A DNA stretch of 64,000 bases from assembly GCF_026113935.1 (NCBI RefSeq), contig NZ_JAPEUL010000007.1, positions 992,001 to 1,056,000 on the forward strand, in the 5' to 3' direction. Within the stretch, counting starts at the first letter, position 1. Each line of letters starts with the position of its first letter. A model generated the notes under the pieces. It made no database searches, was not told the DNA's origin, and was given only the letters and a program-made list of their open reading frames with translations. A program made the translations under genes and the position numbers. This document shows, piece after piece, positions 1 through 8,655 of this stretch. The DNA comes from Marinomonas rhodophyticola (GTDB lineage: Bacteria > Pseudomonadota > Gammaproteobacteria > Pseudomonadales > Marinomonadaceae).

Positions 1-216
1 CTGTCTCTTTATTAGATGTGGCTTACACGCGATGATGGTGTGCTTTATCGAATGGCGTGAACACGATTTAGAAAGCATGACGATAATCCTGACCATGTAG
101 ACGACCCAGCATTTTTGCAAAAAAATAAGTAAAAAGACAGCAAGAGTATCTTGTTTTGTCATATTAAGATGGAATTGTGTTTTATTTAAAGTATTTCGCC
201 AGCTGGGTAGGTAAAT
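1..216. other. Window edge, no supported gene
   Basis: No complete gene is visible. Frame 1 gives a protein-like tail of about 24 residues (61-132, ending TAA at 130-132), but it follows an in-frame TGA at 58-60 and a TAG at 13-15. It may be the damaged 3' end of a gene lying outside the window. The stretch from 133 to 216 is AT-rich and presumably carries the acpH promoter; I see no clear -35/-10 pair. Confidence 0.3.
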
Positions 217-837
217 ATGAATTATTTTGCACATCTACACATTGCCTTTATTACAAATACTTCTTGGGTTGGCAATTTATTGGGGGATTTTCCAGTTGAG
301 CCAGCCAACTTAGATGCAGATTTGCTGGTGGGTTGGCGTATGCATCAAAAAGTTGATGTTATGGTTGATCAGCACGAAGCTAGCGTGTTGTTTCGGTCTA
401 TGGCACGCAAAGGGCGTCGCCGATTTGCAGGGATTGTTCAAGATATAGTCATGGATTACTGGTTAATTCATTATTGGTCAGATTTTAGCTCGCAACCTTT
501 GTCCGTGTTTTGTGAGCAAGCGGTATCAGGCTTGGTGCAGGATAAAGAGAGAAGCCCTGCACGCTTAAAAAGCATGATCTATTCATTAGAGCGTGAAAAC
601 TGGTTGTCTAACTTGGGGACGTTAGACGGGGTTGAAAAAGCGATTCGCTCAATCATGCATCGTTGGCAACATGGTGCTCATTTACAAGGCTTTGTCGAGG
701 AGCTGCCGAGTGTGATTGCTCAAGCAGAGGGGCCATTTTTACATTTATATCCAGATTTACTGGCGTATGTGCGAGAAGAAATAAAAAAAACCGAGGCCAC
801 ACACAGCCTCGGTTCAACGGATCCTTTAACGATGTAA
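217..837 (+). CDS. acpH: Acyl carrier protein phosphodiesterase (AcpH family)
   Basis: AcpH hydrolyses the 4'-phosphopantetheine arm from holo-ACP, giving apo-ACP; it is a cytoplasmic HD-like phosphohydrolase. The protein (206 aa) opens with MNYFAHLHIA and continues with GNLLGDF, the conserved AcpH/DUF479 N-terminus. A GWRMHQKVD segment follows near residue 40, matching the family's basic/His motif. Length is close to the usual 190-200 aa. The last 20 or so residues are encoded over a strong inverted repeat that looks like a terminator for the opposite strand, so the native tail may be shorter. It stands alone, 243 bp before ylqF. Family assignment is firm; physiological role is taken from the E. 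coli homologue. Confidence 0.85.
   Translation: MNYFAHLHIAFITNTSWVGNLLGDFPVEPANLDADLLVGWRMHQKVDVMVDQHEASVLFRSMARKGRRRFAGIVQDIVMDYWLIHYWSDFSSQPLSVFCEQAVSGLVQDKERSPARLKSMIYSLERENWLSNLGTLDGVEKAIRSIMHRWQHGAHLQGFVEELPSVIAQAEGPFLHLYPDLLAYVREEIKKTEATHSLGSTDPLTM
781..814 (-). terminator. Intrinsic terminator reading leftward, inside the 3' end of acpH
   Basis: A 9-bp inverted repeat (GCCTCGGTT at 806-814 with AACCGAGGC at 789-797) has an 8-nt loop. On the minus strand it is followed by a run of Ts (788-783). On the plus strand there is no T-run, so it should end a minus-strand transcript. No minus-strand gene is seen between it and 1080, which raises the possibility of a small RNA. Confidence 0.55.
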
Positions 838-1080
838 ATCGCCGTGATCCGATCGAGAGAACAACCATATAAACGCTATAAGCTCAGTGCAGATTCTTTG
901 CTTTCGTTTACATGGCGCAAATGAGTATAGAGCGTTTACGCCATACGTTGCTTTGATTTGGATCAGATTAGAGCTGGTTACTTAAATTAAAGACCCTCTA
1001 GCAGTATTTCCTCTATATTGAGAAGAACTTATGGTAGAATTCGCCACCGAAAAAGACTTGGTTAGAATAGGAGTGTTAGG

Positions 1081-2108
1081 TTGAGCGTTCAGTGGTATCC
1101 AGGGCACATGAATAAAGCGCGTCGAGAGATCGAAGAGGTCATGACGCAAGTAGATATCGTGATTGAAGTGTTGGATGCCCGCATTCCTGATTCAAGTCAA
1201 AACCCTATGCTTAATACGTTGCGTGGGGATGTCCCTGTGCTGCGTTTGTTGAATAAAAAAGACTTGGCAGATAAATCTCGTCTAGACTTATGGTTAGAGC
1301 ACTGGCGTGGTAATGAGTCCATCTTGGCGCATCCGTTTTCTACTCTTGATAAAGCCGACATTGCCAAAATAAGTCAATGGGTGGGACAGATGGTGCCTCA
1401 CAGAGGAAGTGCAGAGAAGCCTATTCGGGCCATGATTGCTGGCATTCCTAACGTGGGTAAATCCAGTTTAATGAATGCGTTATTAGGACGTCGAGTAGCG
1501 AAAGTGGGGGATGAACCCGCCGTGACGAAGTCACAGCAAAAATTGAAAGTCACGAATGGCTTCCAGATATTAGATACCCTGGTATTTTGTGGCCGAAAAT
1601 TGAAAACCCGGATGCCAGTTATCGCTTGGCTGTTACGGGTGCCGTTCGTGCCACTGCTATTGATTATGAAGATGTTGCCTTGGTGGGTTTGAAGTTTTTT
1701 ATTGCAGACTATTTAGACTCTCTTGTGGCGCGTTACAAGTTAAAAGATCTTTCACCAGATCCTTACGAGGTGTTGAAAGTGATTGGCTCGAAACGGGGAG
1801 CGTTGCGCGCAGGTGGTAACGTTGACATGCACAAAGCGGCAGAAGTCTTCTTGAATGATGTGAGAACGGGGGCTATAGGGCCTTATGTCATGGAAACGCC
1901 AGAAATGATTGCTCACGAAGAGCGTTTGGTCGAGGAGGCCAAGGCGAAAAAAGAAGCCGAAAGGCAAGCAAGATTGGCTGCCGCTGTACCACAACGCCAG
2001 CAAGCGAATAATCGTGCTTATCGTCATGCTCAAGCGACAGATCAAGTAGAATCAACAGAACAAGTTCACACTATTCAGCAAGATGAGAACACAGATGACA
2101 AGCAGTGA
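1081..2108 (+). CDS. ylqF: Ribosome biogenesis GTPase YlqF/RbgA (frameshifted)
   Basis: Circularly permuted GTPase of the YlqF/RbgA family, which acts in late 50S subunit assembly. It starts at TTG 1081 after the RBS AGGAG (1069-1073), with N-terminus SVQWYPGHMNKARREI. G4 (NKKD) comes first near residue 58, then G1 (GIPNVGKSS) near residue 121, the expected permuted order. The G3 motif DTPG is broken: CCC at 1577-1579 should be CCCC. Restoring one C gives DTPGILWPKIENP and joins the two reading frames into 342 codons. The C-terminus is a long Glu/Lys/Ala-rich extension (about residues 275-342), probably helical. Probably a sequencing error rather than a dead gene. yacL follows after 11 bp and may be cotranscribed. 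Confidence 0.85.
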
Positions 2109-2119
2109 GGTTCACGGTC

Positions 2120-2500
2120 ATGGATTATGAAATTGCCTTTGATCAGGACGAAAATGTTTATCGCATTTACACCGGATACGAGTTTGCCGCTATTGGTGAA
2201 TGGGTTTCCGAATACGTGCGCGATTTAGAAAGTATTCAGCGGGTATTAATGGCGGCACGTTTGGCGGAAACGGCAAAAGAAGTGACGGAATTTAAACATG
2301 GTCCTTTTGATGTTGTGCTAAGTGAAGAAGGGGTTTCTGTTTCTAGGCAAATCGATTTAGATTCGGCGGAAGAAGAGATAAAAGCGATGTTTGATAGCCA
2401 AGAAAGCTTCTATCAGACCTCGACCGACGGTATACAAGCAGAATGTGGCTTAGACGATTTAATTGATTTGATTGAAAATTGGCACGAAGTACTGCAATAA
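2120..2500 (+). CDS. yacL: UPF0231 family protein, YacL-like
   Basis: Small acidic protein (126 aa) resembling E. coli YacL of the UPF0231 family, whose function is unknown. Family hallmarks seen are the MDYE start, a GYEF...GEWV segment, a central GPFDVVLSEEGVSV strand and a C-terminal CGLDDLIDLIENW helix. I chose ATG 2120 because the family begins MDYE and the sequence GTGAGG lies just upstream (2105-2110). An in-frame start at 2105 would overlap the ylqF stop. It follows ylqF by 11 bp, so the two are probably one transcript. Confidence 0.7.
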   Translation: MDYEIAFDQDENVYRIYTGYEFAAIGEWVSEYVRDLESIQRVLMAARLAETAKEVTEFKHGPFDVVLSEEGVSVSRQIDLDSAEEEIKAMFDSQESFYQTSTDGIQAECGLDDLIDLIENWHEVLQ

Positions 2501-2585
2501 CCTTAACGTGTTAGGGTAGTTGTTCCTTGCGCTGGCTGGGTTTACACTAGTGCTTGTTTATTTTTTACGTTTTTAGGGAGCCGAT

Positions 2586-3185
2586 ATGCTCATCGAATTG
2601 GAAAAAGCCCGCACTCGAAACAATGTTGTTCGCATTTTTCGTGAAGAATTGGATGGACCAGATAGCTGGACTGACGGTTTTGTTGTGGATGCCAACGAAG
2701 AAATGGTTTTGCTCCAATTGGTGGATGACAGTGTTCGTCTTAATGGTTATCAAATTCTCTTTTTAGAGGATATTAGCGACTTTGCTCACCCAGCGCCGTT
2801 TAATGACTTTCAGAAGAAAGTCCTAGAACTTCGTGGCGAGGAAGTAACGGATCCTGAAGTGGATCTGGATGACTTGGCGGTATTGTTGATTGATATCAGT
2901 GAAGAATTTGGACTTGTAACGCTGCATCGTGAAGAGGTTGAGCCTGACAGTTGCGAAATCGGACGCGTTGTTCGTGCCGATGCGGTGACCTATGAGTTAG
3001 AAGAAATTGGCTCTGACGCGCGCTGGTTTGATGATACTTTTGAGTACGATTTGTACGATATCACGCGTATTGAGTTTGGTGGCGCCTACGAGGATGCGTT
3101 GTTACTAGCAAACGAGGCAATGGGCGATGACGCCTATGAACGCTCGGATGAATACCCTGATGACGGTATTGTAGACGAAGATTAG
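2586..3185 (+). CDS. Conserved acidic protein of unknown function
   Basis: I do not recognise this 199-aa protein. It begins with MLIELEKARTRNNVVRIF after a good RBS (GGGAG 2576-2580). The composition is very acidic, with a C-terminal tail rich in Asp and Glu. Two similar blocks are visible: residues 1-60 (SWTDGFVVDANEEMVLLQLVDD...LFLEDI) and about 98-160 (...LVTLHREEVEPDSCEIGRVVRADAVTYELEEI). Each looks like a short beta-rich unit, so an internal duplication of a small barrel is possible. No signal peptide or membrane segment. A terminator follows 28 bp downstream, so it is the last gene of its transcript. Confidence 0.75.
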   Translation: MLIELEKARTRNNVVRIFREELDGPDSWTDGFVVDANEEMVLLQLVDDSVRLNGYQILFLEDISDFAHPAPFNDFQKKVLELRGEEVTDPEVDLDDLAVLLIDISEEFGLVTLHREEVEPDSCEIGRVVRADAVTYELEEIGSDARWFDDTFEYDLYDITRIEFGGAYEDALLLANEAMGDDAYERSDEYPDDGIVDED

Positions 3186-3212
3186 TGAGAGACTCTTTTT
3201 CTTATTCAACAT

Positions 3213-3238
3213 AAAAACGCCTTAACGGGCGTTTTTTT
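3213..3238 (+). terminator. Intrinsic terminator after the acidic unknown
   Basis: AAAACGCC pairs with GGCGTTTT across a short loop and is followed by seven Ts (3232-3238). Confidence 0.85.
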
Positions 3239-3340
3239 ATTTATATTATCGTATTTATGTTGTTTTATTGGACGATCTTGGCGGTTTTTAGATGATGTGT
3301 TTTACGAATAAAACGAAATAAAAAAATAGGAAGCTTTTTT

Positions 3341-5695
3341 ATGTCTCGGTGGATAACCCTTTTTCTGACATTGGTGCTTGTTTCTGGCTGTGCGGCGTAC
3401 GCTACTCATCAGTTTGATTCTGTGTTTGGCTCGCAAGATACAGCGAACCGAACTGGCGATATCAATGACGAGGAAGCGGCCTTTTATAATGAACAAGTTA
3501 AGCCTATTTTAGACAGTCGTTGTGTCTCTTGTCATGCCTGTTACGATGCACCATGTCAGTTGAAATTGACCGCTACAGGCGGGATTGAGCGAGGCGGCTC
3601 AAAAGAGCTAGTTTATGATGGCACTCGCTTATTGGCATCCTCTCCGACGCGTTTGTTCATTGATGCTAAAAGTACCGATGAATGGCGGACAAAAGGTTTT
3701 CATCCGGTTTTAAACGAACGTGAGCAATCGCCTTCCGCAAATTTGCAAGGTAGCTTGTTATATCGTGCTGTTGCACTGCGCAAAAAACAGGGCGATTTTA
3801 CTCAGCCGATTTTGCCTGATAGCTATGATTTCTCGCTCGCTCGTGATCAGCAATGCGTCAGTATCGAGGAGTATCAGCAGTTTGAAAGAGATTACCCTAA
3901 TTGGGGGATGCCTTATGGTCTTCCCGCGTTAAGTGACAATGAATATGATGTGTTAACTCGGTGGTTGGCGAAAGGTGGCAAGATGCCAGAAGCCAAGCCT
4001 TTGCCTGTTAAGCTACAACAACAGGTGGCGTTATGGGAATCACGATTAAACGGCAATGATCTTAAAGGCCGATTGGTTTCTCGTTACATATATGAACATC
4101 TTTACTTATATAGTCTTTACTTAGGTGATGATGGTAGTGAAGATTTTCGCTTTCAGTTAGTGCGCTCTAAGACGCCTCCCGGAGAGCCAATTGATCGAAT
4201 TGCTACGCGTCGTCCTTATGATCCACCGGGTGTTGATCGTGTGTATTACCGACTTTGGGCTGATCCAGAAGTAAAGGTTCAAAAAAATCATATTCCTATG
4301 CAGCTCGACGACGCGAGGTATGCTCGCTGGCAGTCCTATTTTTATGGCAATGATTACGAGGTAACGAGAGACCCAGGATATGCGCCGGAAGTGGCGACAA
4401 ATCCCTTCAAAGCCTTCCGTGAAATTCCGGCTTATGGGCGTTATCGCTTTTTGTTGGATCACTCTCAGAAAACCATCATGTCATTTATTAAGGGTCCAGT
4501 GTGTCGTGGGCAAGTTGCGGTGAATGTGATTAATGAGCAATTTTGGGTGTATTTTCTCGATCCAGAAATTGCGTATAACAAAGGCTCAGCAGATTATTTA
4601 GAAGATCAAGTGCAAAATTTAGATCTGCCTGCTATTGGATCAAGTAACACACTATCACCCACTTCTTGGGTGACGTTTTCTGAGCAGCAAAAGTCATATT
4701 TATCAGCCAAAGCCGCATTGATTGAATCGGAAGTAGGTAAGACCATTCCTTTGGACTTAAGCGTTATCTGGGACGGTGACGGAAATAATAAAAATGCGGC
4801 ATTAACGGTTTTTCGTCACTTTGATAATGCCTCTGTTGTAAAGGGGATGGTTGGTCAGCATCCTAAAACGTCGTGGGTGATTGATTACCCTTTATTAGAG
4901 CGCATTCATTATCTGTTAGTGGCGGGCTTTGATGTGTACGGTAATGTGGGTCATCAATTGGTCACACGTTTGTATATGGACTTTTTGCGCATGGAAGGAG
5001 AAATGAACTTCCTACTTTTATTGCCTAAGGAAGATCGAGAATCGATTCGACAGTATTGGTATCGAGACGCTGATCAAACCATCAAAAATTATATATTTAG
5101 TGATTACATAAAAGTGGATAGCCAGTCTCAAATCGAATACAGCACAGACGATCATCAGTCTGAACTGTATGAAAAGCTTAGGCATAAGCTGGCTGCTGTA
5201 TTGGATCATAGTCATGACTTAGAGCAGAGTAAGTTGTCTGCGAATCAAATTGAAGCCTTGTATAAGCTTCAGTCTGTACGTGGTGGCGGTTTGGTGTATT
5301 TGCCTAATGTAGCGACAGTATTAGTGACTCAGCAAGGCGTGCCTTTGGAAGTGATTAGTCTGATCCATAATAAAGCTCACGCTAATATATCGAGCTTATT
5401 GGATGAAGAAGCGGCTCGCTTGCCAGAAGAGGATGGTGTGACCATTGCGAAAGGCGTATTAGGCGATTATCCAAATGTATTAATGCAAGTGGAAGAAAGT
5501 GAATTGGTTGCTTGGGCAGATCAAGTCGCTAATCTTAAAACACAGGCAGATTATGCCGCTCTTCTTGATAGTTTTGGTATACGCCGGACCCATCCAAATT
5601 TCTGGTTTGTGAGCGATGCAATCAGTAACTTAAACAGACTTGATCGTCCAAGAGAGAGTGGCATATTGGATTACAATCGCCTAGAAAATAAATAG
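3341..5695 (+). CDS. cti: Fatty acid cis/trans isomerase
   Basis: Cti converts cis to trans unsaturated fatty acids of membrane phospholipids in the periplasm, rigidifying the membrane under solvent, heat or salt stress. The protein (784 aa) matches the family's usual length of about 760-780 aa. It has an N-terminal signal segment (residues 1-16) ending in VSGC, which fits a lipobox with Cys17, so it may be a lipoprotein. The cytochrome-c type haem site CVSCH is at residues 61-65, as expected for Cti. It is monocistronic: a terminator lies upstream and 157 bp separate it from the next gene. Regulation is not visible in the sequence. Identification is firm; lipoprotein status is inferred. Confidence 0.92.
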   Translation: MSRWITLFLTLVLVSGCAAYATHQFDSVFGSQDTANRTGDINDEEAAFYNEQVKPILDSRCVSCHACYDAPCQLKLTATGGIERGGSKELVYDGTRLLASSPTRLFIDAKSTDEWRTKGFHPVLNEREQSPSANLQGSLLYRAVALRKKQGDFTQPILPDSYDFSLARDQQCVSIEEYQQFERDYPNWGMPYGLPALSDNEYDVLTRWLAKGGKMPEAKPLPVKLQQQVALWESRLNGNDLKGRLVSRYIYEHLYLYSLYLGDDGSEDFRFQLVRSKTPPGEPIDRIATRRPYDPPGVDRVYYRLWADPEVKVQKNHIPMQLDDARYARWQSYFYGNDYEVTRDPGYAPEVATNPFKAFREIPAYGRYRFLLDHSQKTIMSFIKGPVCRGQVAVNVINEQFWVYFLDPEIAYNKGSADYLEDQVQNLDLPAIGSSNTLSPTSWVTFSEQQKSYLSAKAALIESEVGKTIPLDLSVIWDGDGNNKNAALTVFRHFDNASVVKGMVGQHPKTSWVIDYPLLERIHYLLVAGFDVYGNVGHQLVTRLYMDFLRMEGEMNFLLLLPKEDRESIRQYWYRDADQTIKNYIFSDYIKVDSQSQIEYSTDDHQSELYEKLRHKLAAVLDHSHDLEQSKLSANQIEALYKLQSVRGGGLVYLPNVATVLVTQQGVPLEVISLIHNKAHANISSLLDEEAARLPEEDGVTIAKGVLGDYPNVLMQVEESELVAWADQVANLKTQADYAALLDSFGIRRTHPNFWFVSDAISNLNRLDRPRESGILDYNRLENK

Positions 5696-5852
5696 CATAG
5701 TGTTTTTTTGAAAAAGTAGTGCGTCGTCTGTAGATGAAAATTCAAACAGGGCGACGCTTCTGCATTTTCTGCATGATTGTTGGCTTGTCCTCTCTCTAAA
5801 AGGACCCAAATAAAAGGTATATTCTTTATCACCTTATGATTGGGTAAGTATT

Positions 5853-6836
5853 ATGATTCCTTTTTCAATTCTTGATTTGGCGCCAGTTGCTGCTGGTTGT
5901 TCCGTTGCCGACTCATTGGCGATGAGCCGCAGAATGGCAATTGCAGCAGAGGAGAACGGTTATGCGCGCTTTTGGTTGGCGGAGCATCATGGTATGGCTG
6001 GCGTAGCCAGTTCGGCAACGTCGGTTGTATTGTCTTACATAGGCGCTGCGACATCCACTATTCGCATTGGTTCTGGTGGTGTTATGTTGCCGAATCATTC
6101 GCCTTTAGTGATCGCAGAGCAGTTTGGTACTCTGGCTGAGCTTTATCCGGGGCGAGTTGACTTAGGCCTAGGTCGAGCGCCAGGGACGGACATGCAGACA
6201 GCACGCGCTCTGCGCCGTAATATGGATGCTTCGGTGGACAGCTACCCAGATGATGTTCTAGAGTTGCAGCGTTTACTTGGTCAGGGTACTCAAGGTGTAA
6301 TGGCGGTACCTGGGCACAATACCCATGTGCCCCTTTGGATGTTGGGGTCGAGTCTGTATAGCGCTCAAGTGGCGGCAGAGTTTGGTTTACCTTATTCTTT
6401 TGCGTCGCATTTTGCGCCAGACCAACTGATTCAAGCGTTGACGGTTTATCGTCGAAATTTCAAGGCGTCTGAACAGCTTGCCAAGCCTCACACCATGGCA
6501 GGTGTTATGGCGGTTGTGGCGGAGACGGATGAAGAGGCAAAATACTTATTTACGTCGGCTCAGCAACAATTTGTCAATTTGCGTCGTAACCGCAATTTAC
6601 CTTTTGCAAGACCGGTCGATAATATGGATGAGATCTGGTCGCCGAGTGAAAAGCACATGGTCGAGCACATGTTGCAGTATGCCATGGTGGGATCTAAAGA
6701 AAGCGTTGCATTTCAATTGACAAGTTTTCTAGAGTTGACAAAGGTGGATGAACTGATTGTTTCTATGCCGATTCATGACTCGGAAGCGAGATTGAAATCG
6801 CTGCGCCTAATGGCCGAGATCCGAGATGGTCTTTAA
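5853..6836 (+). CDS. Luciferase-like monooxygenase family protein (LLM class)
   Basis: 327-aa protein of the bacterial luciferase-like, FMN-dependent oxidoreductase superfamily (YhbW-like subgroup). Motifs seen are the N-terminal [18 protein letters not shown] near residue 47, [16 protein letters not shown] near 70-85, and [12 protein letters not shown] near 105. These are typical of the short single-domain LLM proteins. The substrate cannot be told from sequence. It ends just before a bidirectional terminator shared with the convergent lpxL gene. Single-gene unit; no partner flavin reductase is nearby. Confidence 0.85.
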   Translation: MIPFSILDLAPVAAGCSVADSLAMSRRMAIAAEENGYARFWLAEHHGMAGVASSATSVVLSYIGAATSTIRIGSGGVMLPNHSPLVIAEQFGTLAELYPGRVDLGLGRAPGTDMQTARALRRNMDASVDSYPDDVLELQRLLGQGTQGVMAVPGHNTHVPLWMLGSSLYSAQVAAEFGLPYSFASHFAPDQLIQALTVYRRNFKASEQLAKPHTMAGVMAVVAETDEEAKYLFTSAQQQFVNLRRNRNLPFARPVDNMDEIWSPSEKHMVEHMLQYAMVGSKESVAFQLTSFLELTKVDELIVSMPIHDSEARLKSLRLMAEIRDGL

Positions 6837-6873
6837 TGTTAAGTAATATGGCGGTTTAAAAAAACTAGCCGTT

Positions 6874-6918
6874 AAAAAAGCCACTGGAAATTTGATGCTC
6901 TCCAGTGGCTTTTTTTAT
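6874..6918. terminator. Bidirectional terminator between LLM gene and lpxL
   Basis: AAAAAAGCCACTGGA pairs with TCCAGTGGCTTTTTTT around a 14-nt loop. A-tract and T-tract on both sides allow function in both directions, fitting the convergent genes. The left-hand gene ends at 6836 and lpxL ends at 6915, inside it. Confidence 0.85.
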
Positions 6919-7844
6919 TTGTCGTAAGGCGATGGATCGCCCGCAACAGGTTGTGTCTTAAAGCGTCGATGCGACCAATAATATTGCTCTTTTTTGGGTT
7001 CTATAACGGACTGCATTAATTCATTGATTCTCGTCGCGTTTTCAACATCATCTTGGCTTGGATAGTTTTCCACTTCAGTCAAACTTAGATGATAGCCCTT
7101 TTCGGTTCTACCATAATCATAAAGCACCACTGGCGCATTGGTCATGTTGGCGATACGTCCAATATGAGCGATGGTGGCACATTGGCGACCATAGAATGGG
7201 GCGAAGACAGAGTTTCTTCGTCCGTAATCTTGATCGACCGCGTACCAAACGGCTTTGTTCTGTTTGAGTGATTTCAGTACTTCTCGCATGTTGGTGCGTT
7301 CTATGGTTTTAGAAAAAATGGCTTGGCGTTGGCGCTCCATAACCCAGTTCATAACCGGATTAGTTTGTAGCTTGTAAATTGGGTGAACGTCAATAAAGCG
7401 TGGCATTTGGCTGCCGCAGATATCAAGAGGCGAAAAATGCCCGCTGATTAATATGCAGCCACGGCCTTTGGCTAACACCTTGTCTATTACTTCTTGTCCT
7501 TCAAAGGTAATACGATTTTGGCATTTTTTGGGGCCTTGAAACCAAGAGGAAAACGTCTCGATTGTGCCTTTTCCCATGCTTTCAAAGTGGGCTTTAGTGA
7601 GTGCTTTTCTGTCTTCGTCGCACATGTCGGGGTAGCAGATTTTTAAGTTTACATCGCAAATATGTCTACGTCTTTTCGCGATGACATGCAGTGTACGACC
7701 AAGGTATTTGCCAAGTTTTTGTTGTAATGGCCAAGGTAAAAAACTCAATATGTAGGCAATTCCCATAGCGAACCAGCTTAACCAGTGTTTTGGGCCAAGA
7801 TAGTGAGTGATACTTTTGTCCAGTGTTGATGTCTTTTTAGCCAT
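6915..7844 (-). CDS. lpxL: Lipid A biosynthesis acyltransferase (LpxL/HtrB family)
   Basis: Inner-membrane late acyltransferase that adds a secondary acyl chain to Kdo2-lipid IVA. The 309-aa protein has an N-terminal hydrophobic segment (about residues 22-40, WLSWFAMGIAYILSFLPW) and the catalytic HX4D motif in GHFSPLD near residue 137. It also has VDQDYG near 205 and the C-terminal HRRFKTQP, all typical of the family. It overlaps kdkA by 8 bp, so the two are translationally coupled. The pair forms a small lipid A/inner-core operon opposite a glycosyltransferase gene. Whether it transfers laurate, myristate or another chain cannot be decided here. Confidence 0.9.
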   Translation of the reverse strand: MAKKTSTLDKSITHYLGPKHWLSWFAMGIAYILSFLPWPLQQKLGKYLGRTLHVIAKRRRHICDVNLKICYPDMCDEDRKALTKAHFESMGKGTIETFSSWFQGPKKCQNRITFEGQEVIDKVLAKGRGCILISGHFSPLDICGSQMPRFIDVHPIYKLQTNPVMNWVMERQRQAIFSKTIERTNMREVLKSLKQNKAVWYAVDQDYGRRNSVFAPFYGRQCATIAHIGRIANMTNAPVVLYDYGRTEKGYHLSLTEVENYPSQDDVENATRINELMQSVIEPKKEQYYWSHRRFKTQPVAGDPSPYDK

Positions 7845-8547
7845 GATAGCCTTCTAAAAAAGTGCGCCATTGCGCATCCGAAACAGTGAAATGAGAGTGG
7901 AGATTAGATTCCTTATCCAAAGAGCGTTTTAATCGGTCAATGTTGGCTTGTTTCCATTGTGTATCCTGAGTTCTTAGTTCGCACTTATCAAAATCAATCA
8001 GCCAAACTTTACCGTTCTGATCAACCATGATGTTATGGCAGTTTAAGTCTGAATGATAAATACCTTCATTGTGGAAGCGTTTTACGACTTTTCCAATCTC
8101 GTACCAGTTTAGTGTATGGCTGTTGCCTGCTTTAATAATATCAAAAAGATCGATCGCGTTTTCAATAGTCTGAGTCAATAGCTCCCCTCGGTAGAAGCCT
8201 TTGTTGAGGACATATAAGCCGCCGATAGGTCGAGGAACCGGTAATCCTATTGAGCACATATGCTCTAATAAGCTCAGTTCAAGCCATGGGCGTGTGTGTT
8301 TTTGACCTGTAAACAAGAAATGACTCTTATTAAATTTTGCAATAAGTCCACCTCGACGGTAGCGTCTTATGACAAATTTTCCAAACTGACTATTGATAAA
8401 CCAGACAGCGCCTCGGCCATGGCCTGTACCAGTCAAAGCGTGTTGTGACTGCCAGAATTCTGGGTCGAACCAAGTGCTTGATAGTGGTAATGTCTGGTCG
8501 CTTTTTAATAGTGTCGTACTAGGCGATATTGTGATGGCTTCTGGCAT
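7837..8547 (-). CDS. kdkA: 3-deoxy-D-manno-octulosonic acid (Kdo) kinase
   Basis: KdkA phosphorylates the first Kdo of the LPS inner core at position 4, as in Haemophilus and Vibrio. Protein-kinase-like motifs are present: GRGAVWF (nucleotide loop region), the lysine-containing KFVIRRYRRGGLI, HSDLNCHNIMVD (catalytic loop) and LIDFDKC (metal-binding, DFG-like). I chose ATG 8547 (236 aa), which fits the family length of about 235-240 aa. A TTG at 8604 would add 19 residues without a clear RBS. It overlaps lpxL by 8 bp. A kinase of this type usually goes with a single-Kdo core. Confidence 0.88.
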   Translation of the reverse strand: MPEAITISPSTTLLKSDQTLPLSSTWFDPEFWQSQHALTGTGHGRGAVWFINSQFGKFVIRRYRRGGLIAKFNKSHFLFTGQKHTRPWLELSLLEHMCSIGLPVPRPIGGLYVLNKGFYRGELLTQTIENAIDLFDIIKAGNSHTLNWYEIGKVVKRFHNEGIYHSDLNCHNIMVDQNGKVWLIDFDKCELRTQDTQWKQANIDRLKRSLDKESNLHSHFTVSDAQWRTFLEGYHG

Positions 8548-8591
8548 TTTGCTCGCTTTACATAGGATGGTCTTTATCGCGTCTATAAATT

Positions 8592-8622
8592 TGGACACAT
8601 TCAAAGAGGACTATTCTATAAT
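8592..8622 (+). promoter_or_regulatory. Candidate sigma70 promoter for the glycosyltransferase gene
   Basis: TGGACA at 8592-8597 and a perfect TATAAT at 8617-8622 are separated by 19 nt, 33 bp before the ATG at 8656. The spacing is longer than ideal, but the -10 is exact and the region is the only non-coding gap between divergent genes. Confidence 0.45.
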
Positions 8623-8655
8623 ACTTGCCACGTTTAAGCAGCCCTAGAGGAACAC

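Noticed and set aside
61-132. A gene ending at 132 at the left edge
   Set aside because: Only 24 codons with an in-frame stop just before; it cannot be assigned without upstream sequence.
1587-2108. A separate gene for the second half of ylqF (and likewise separate genes for the second halves of nqrF, tig, clpX, mfd and batD)
   Set aside because: The halves join exactly within conserved motifs when one base is corrected, so they are parts of single genes.
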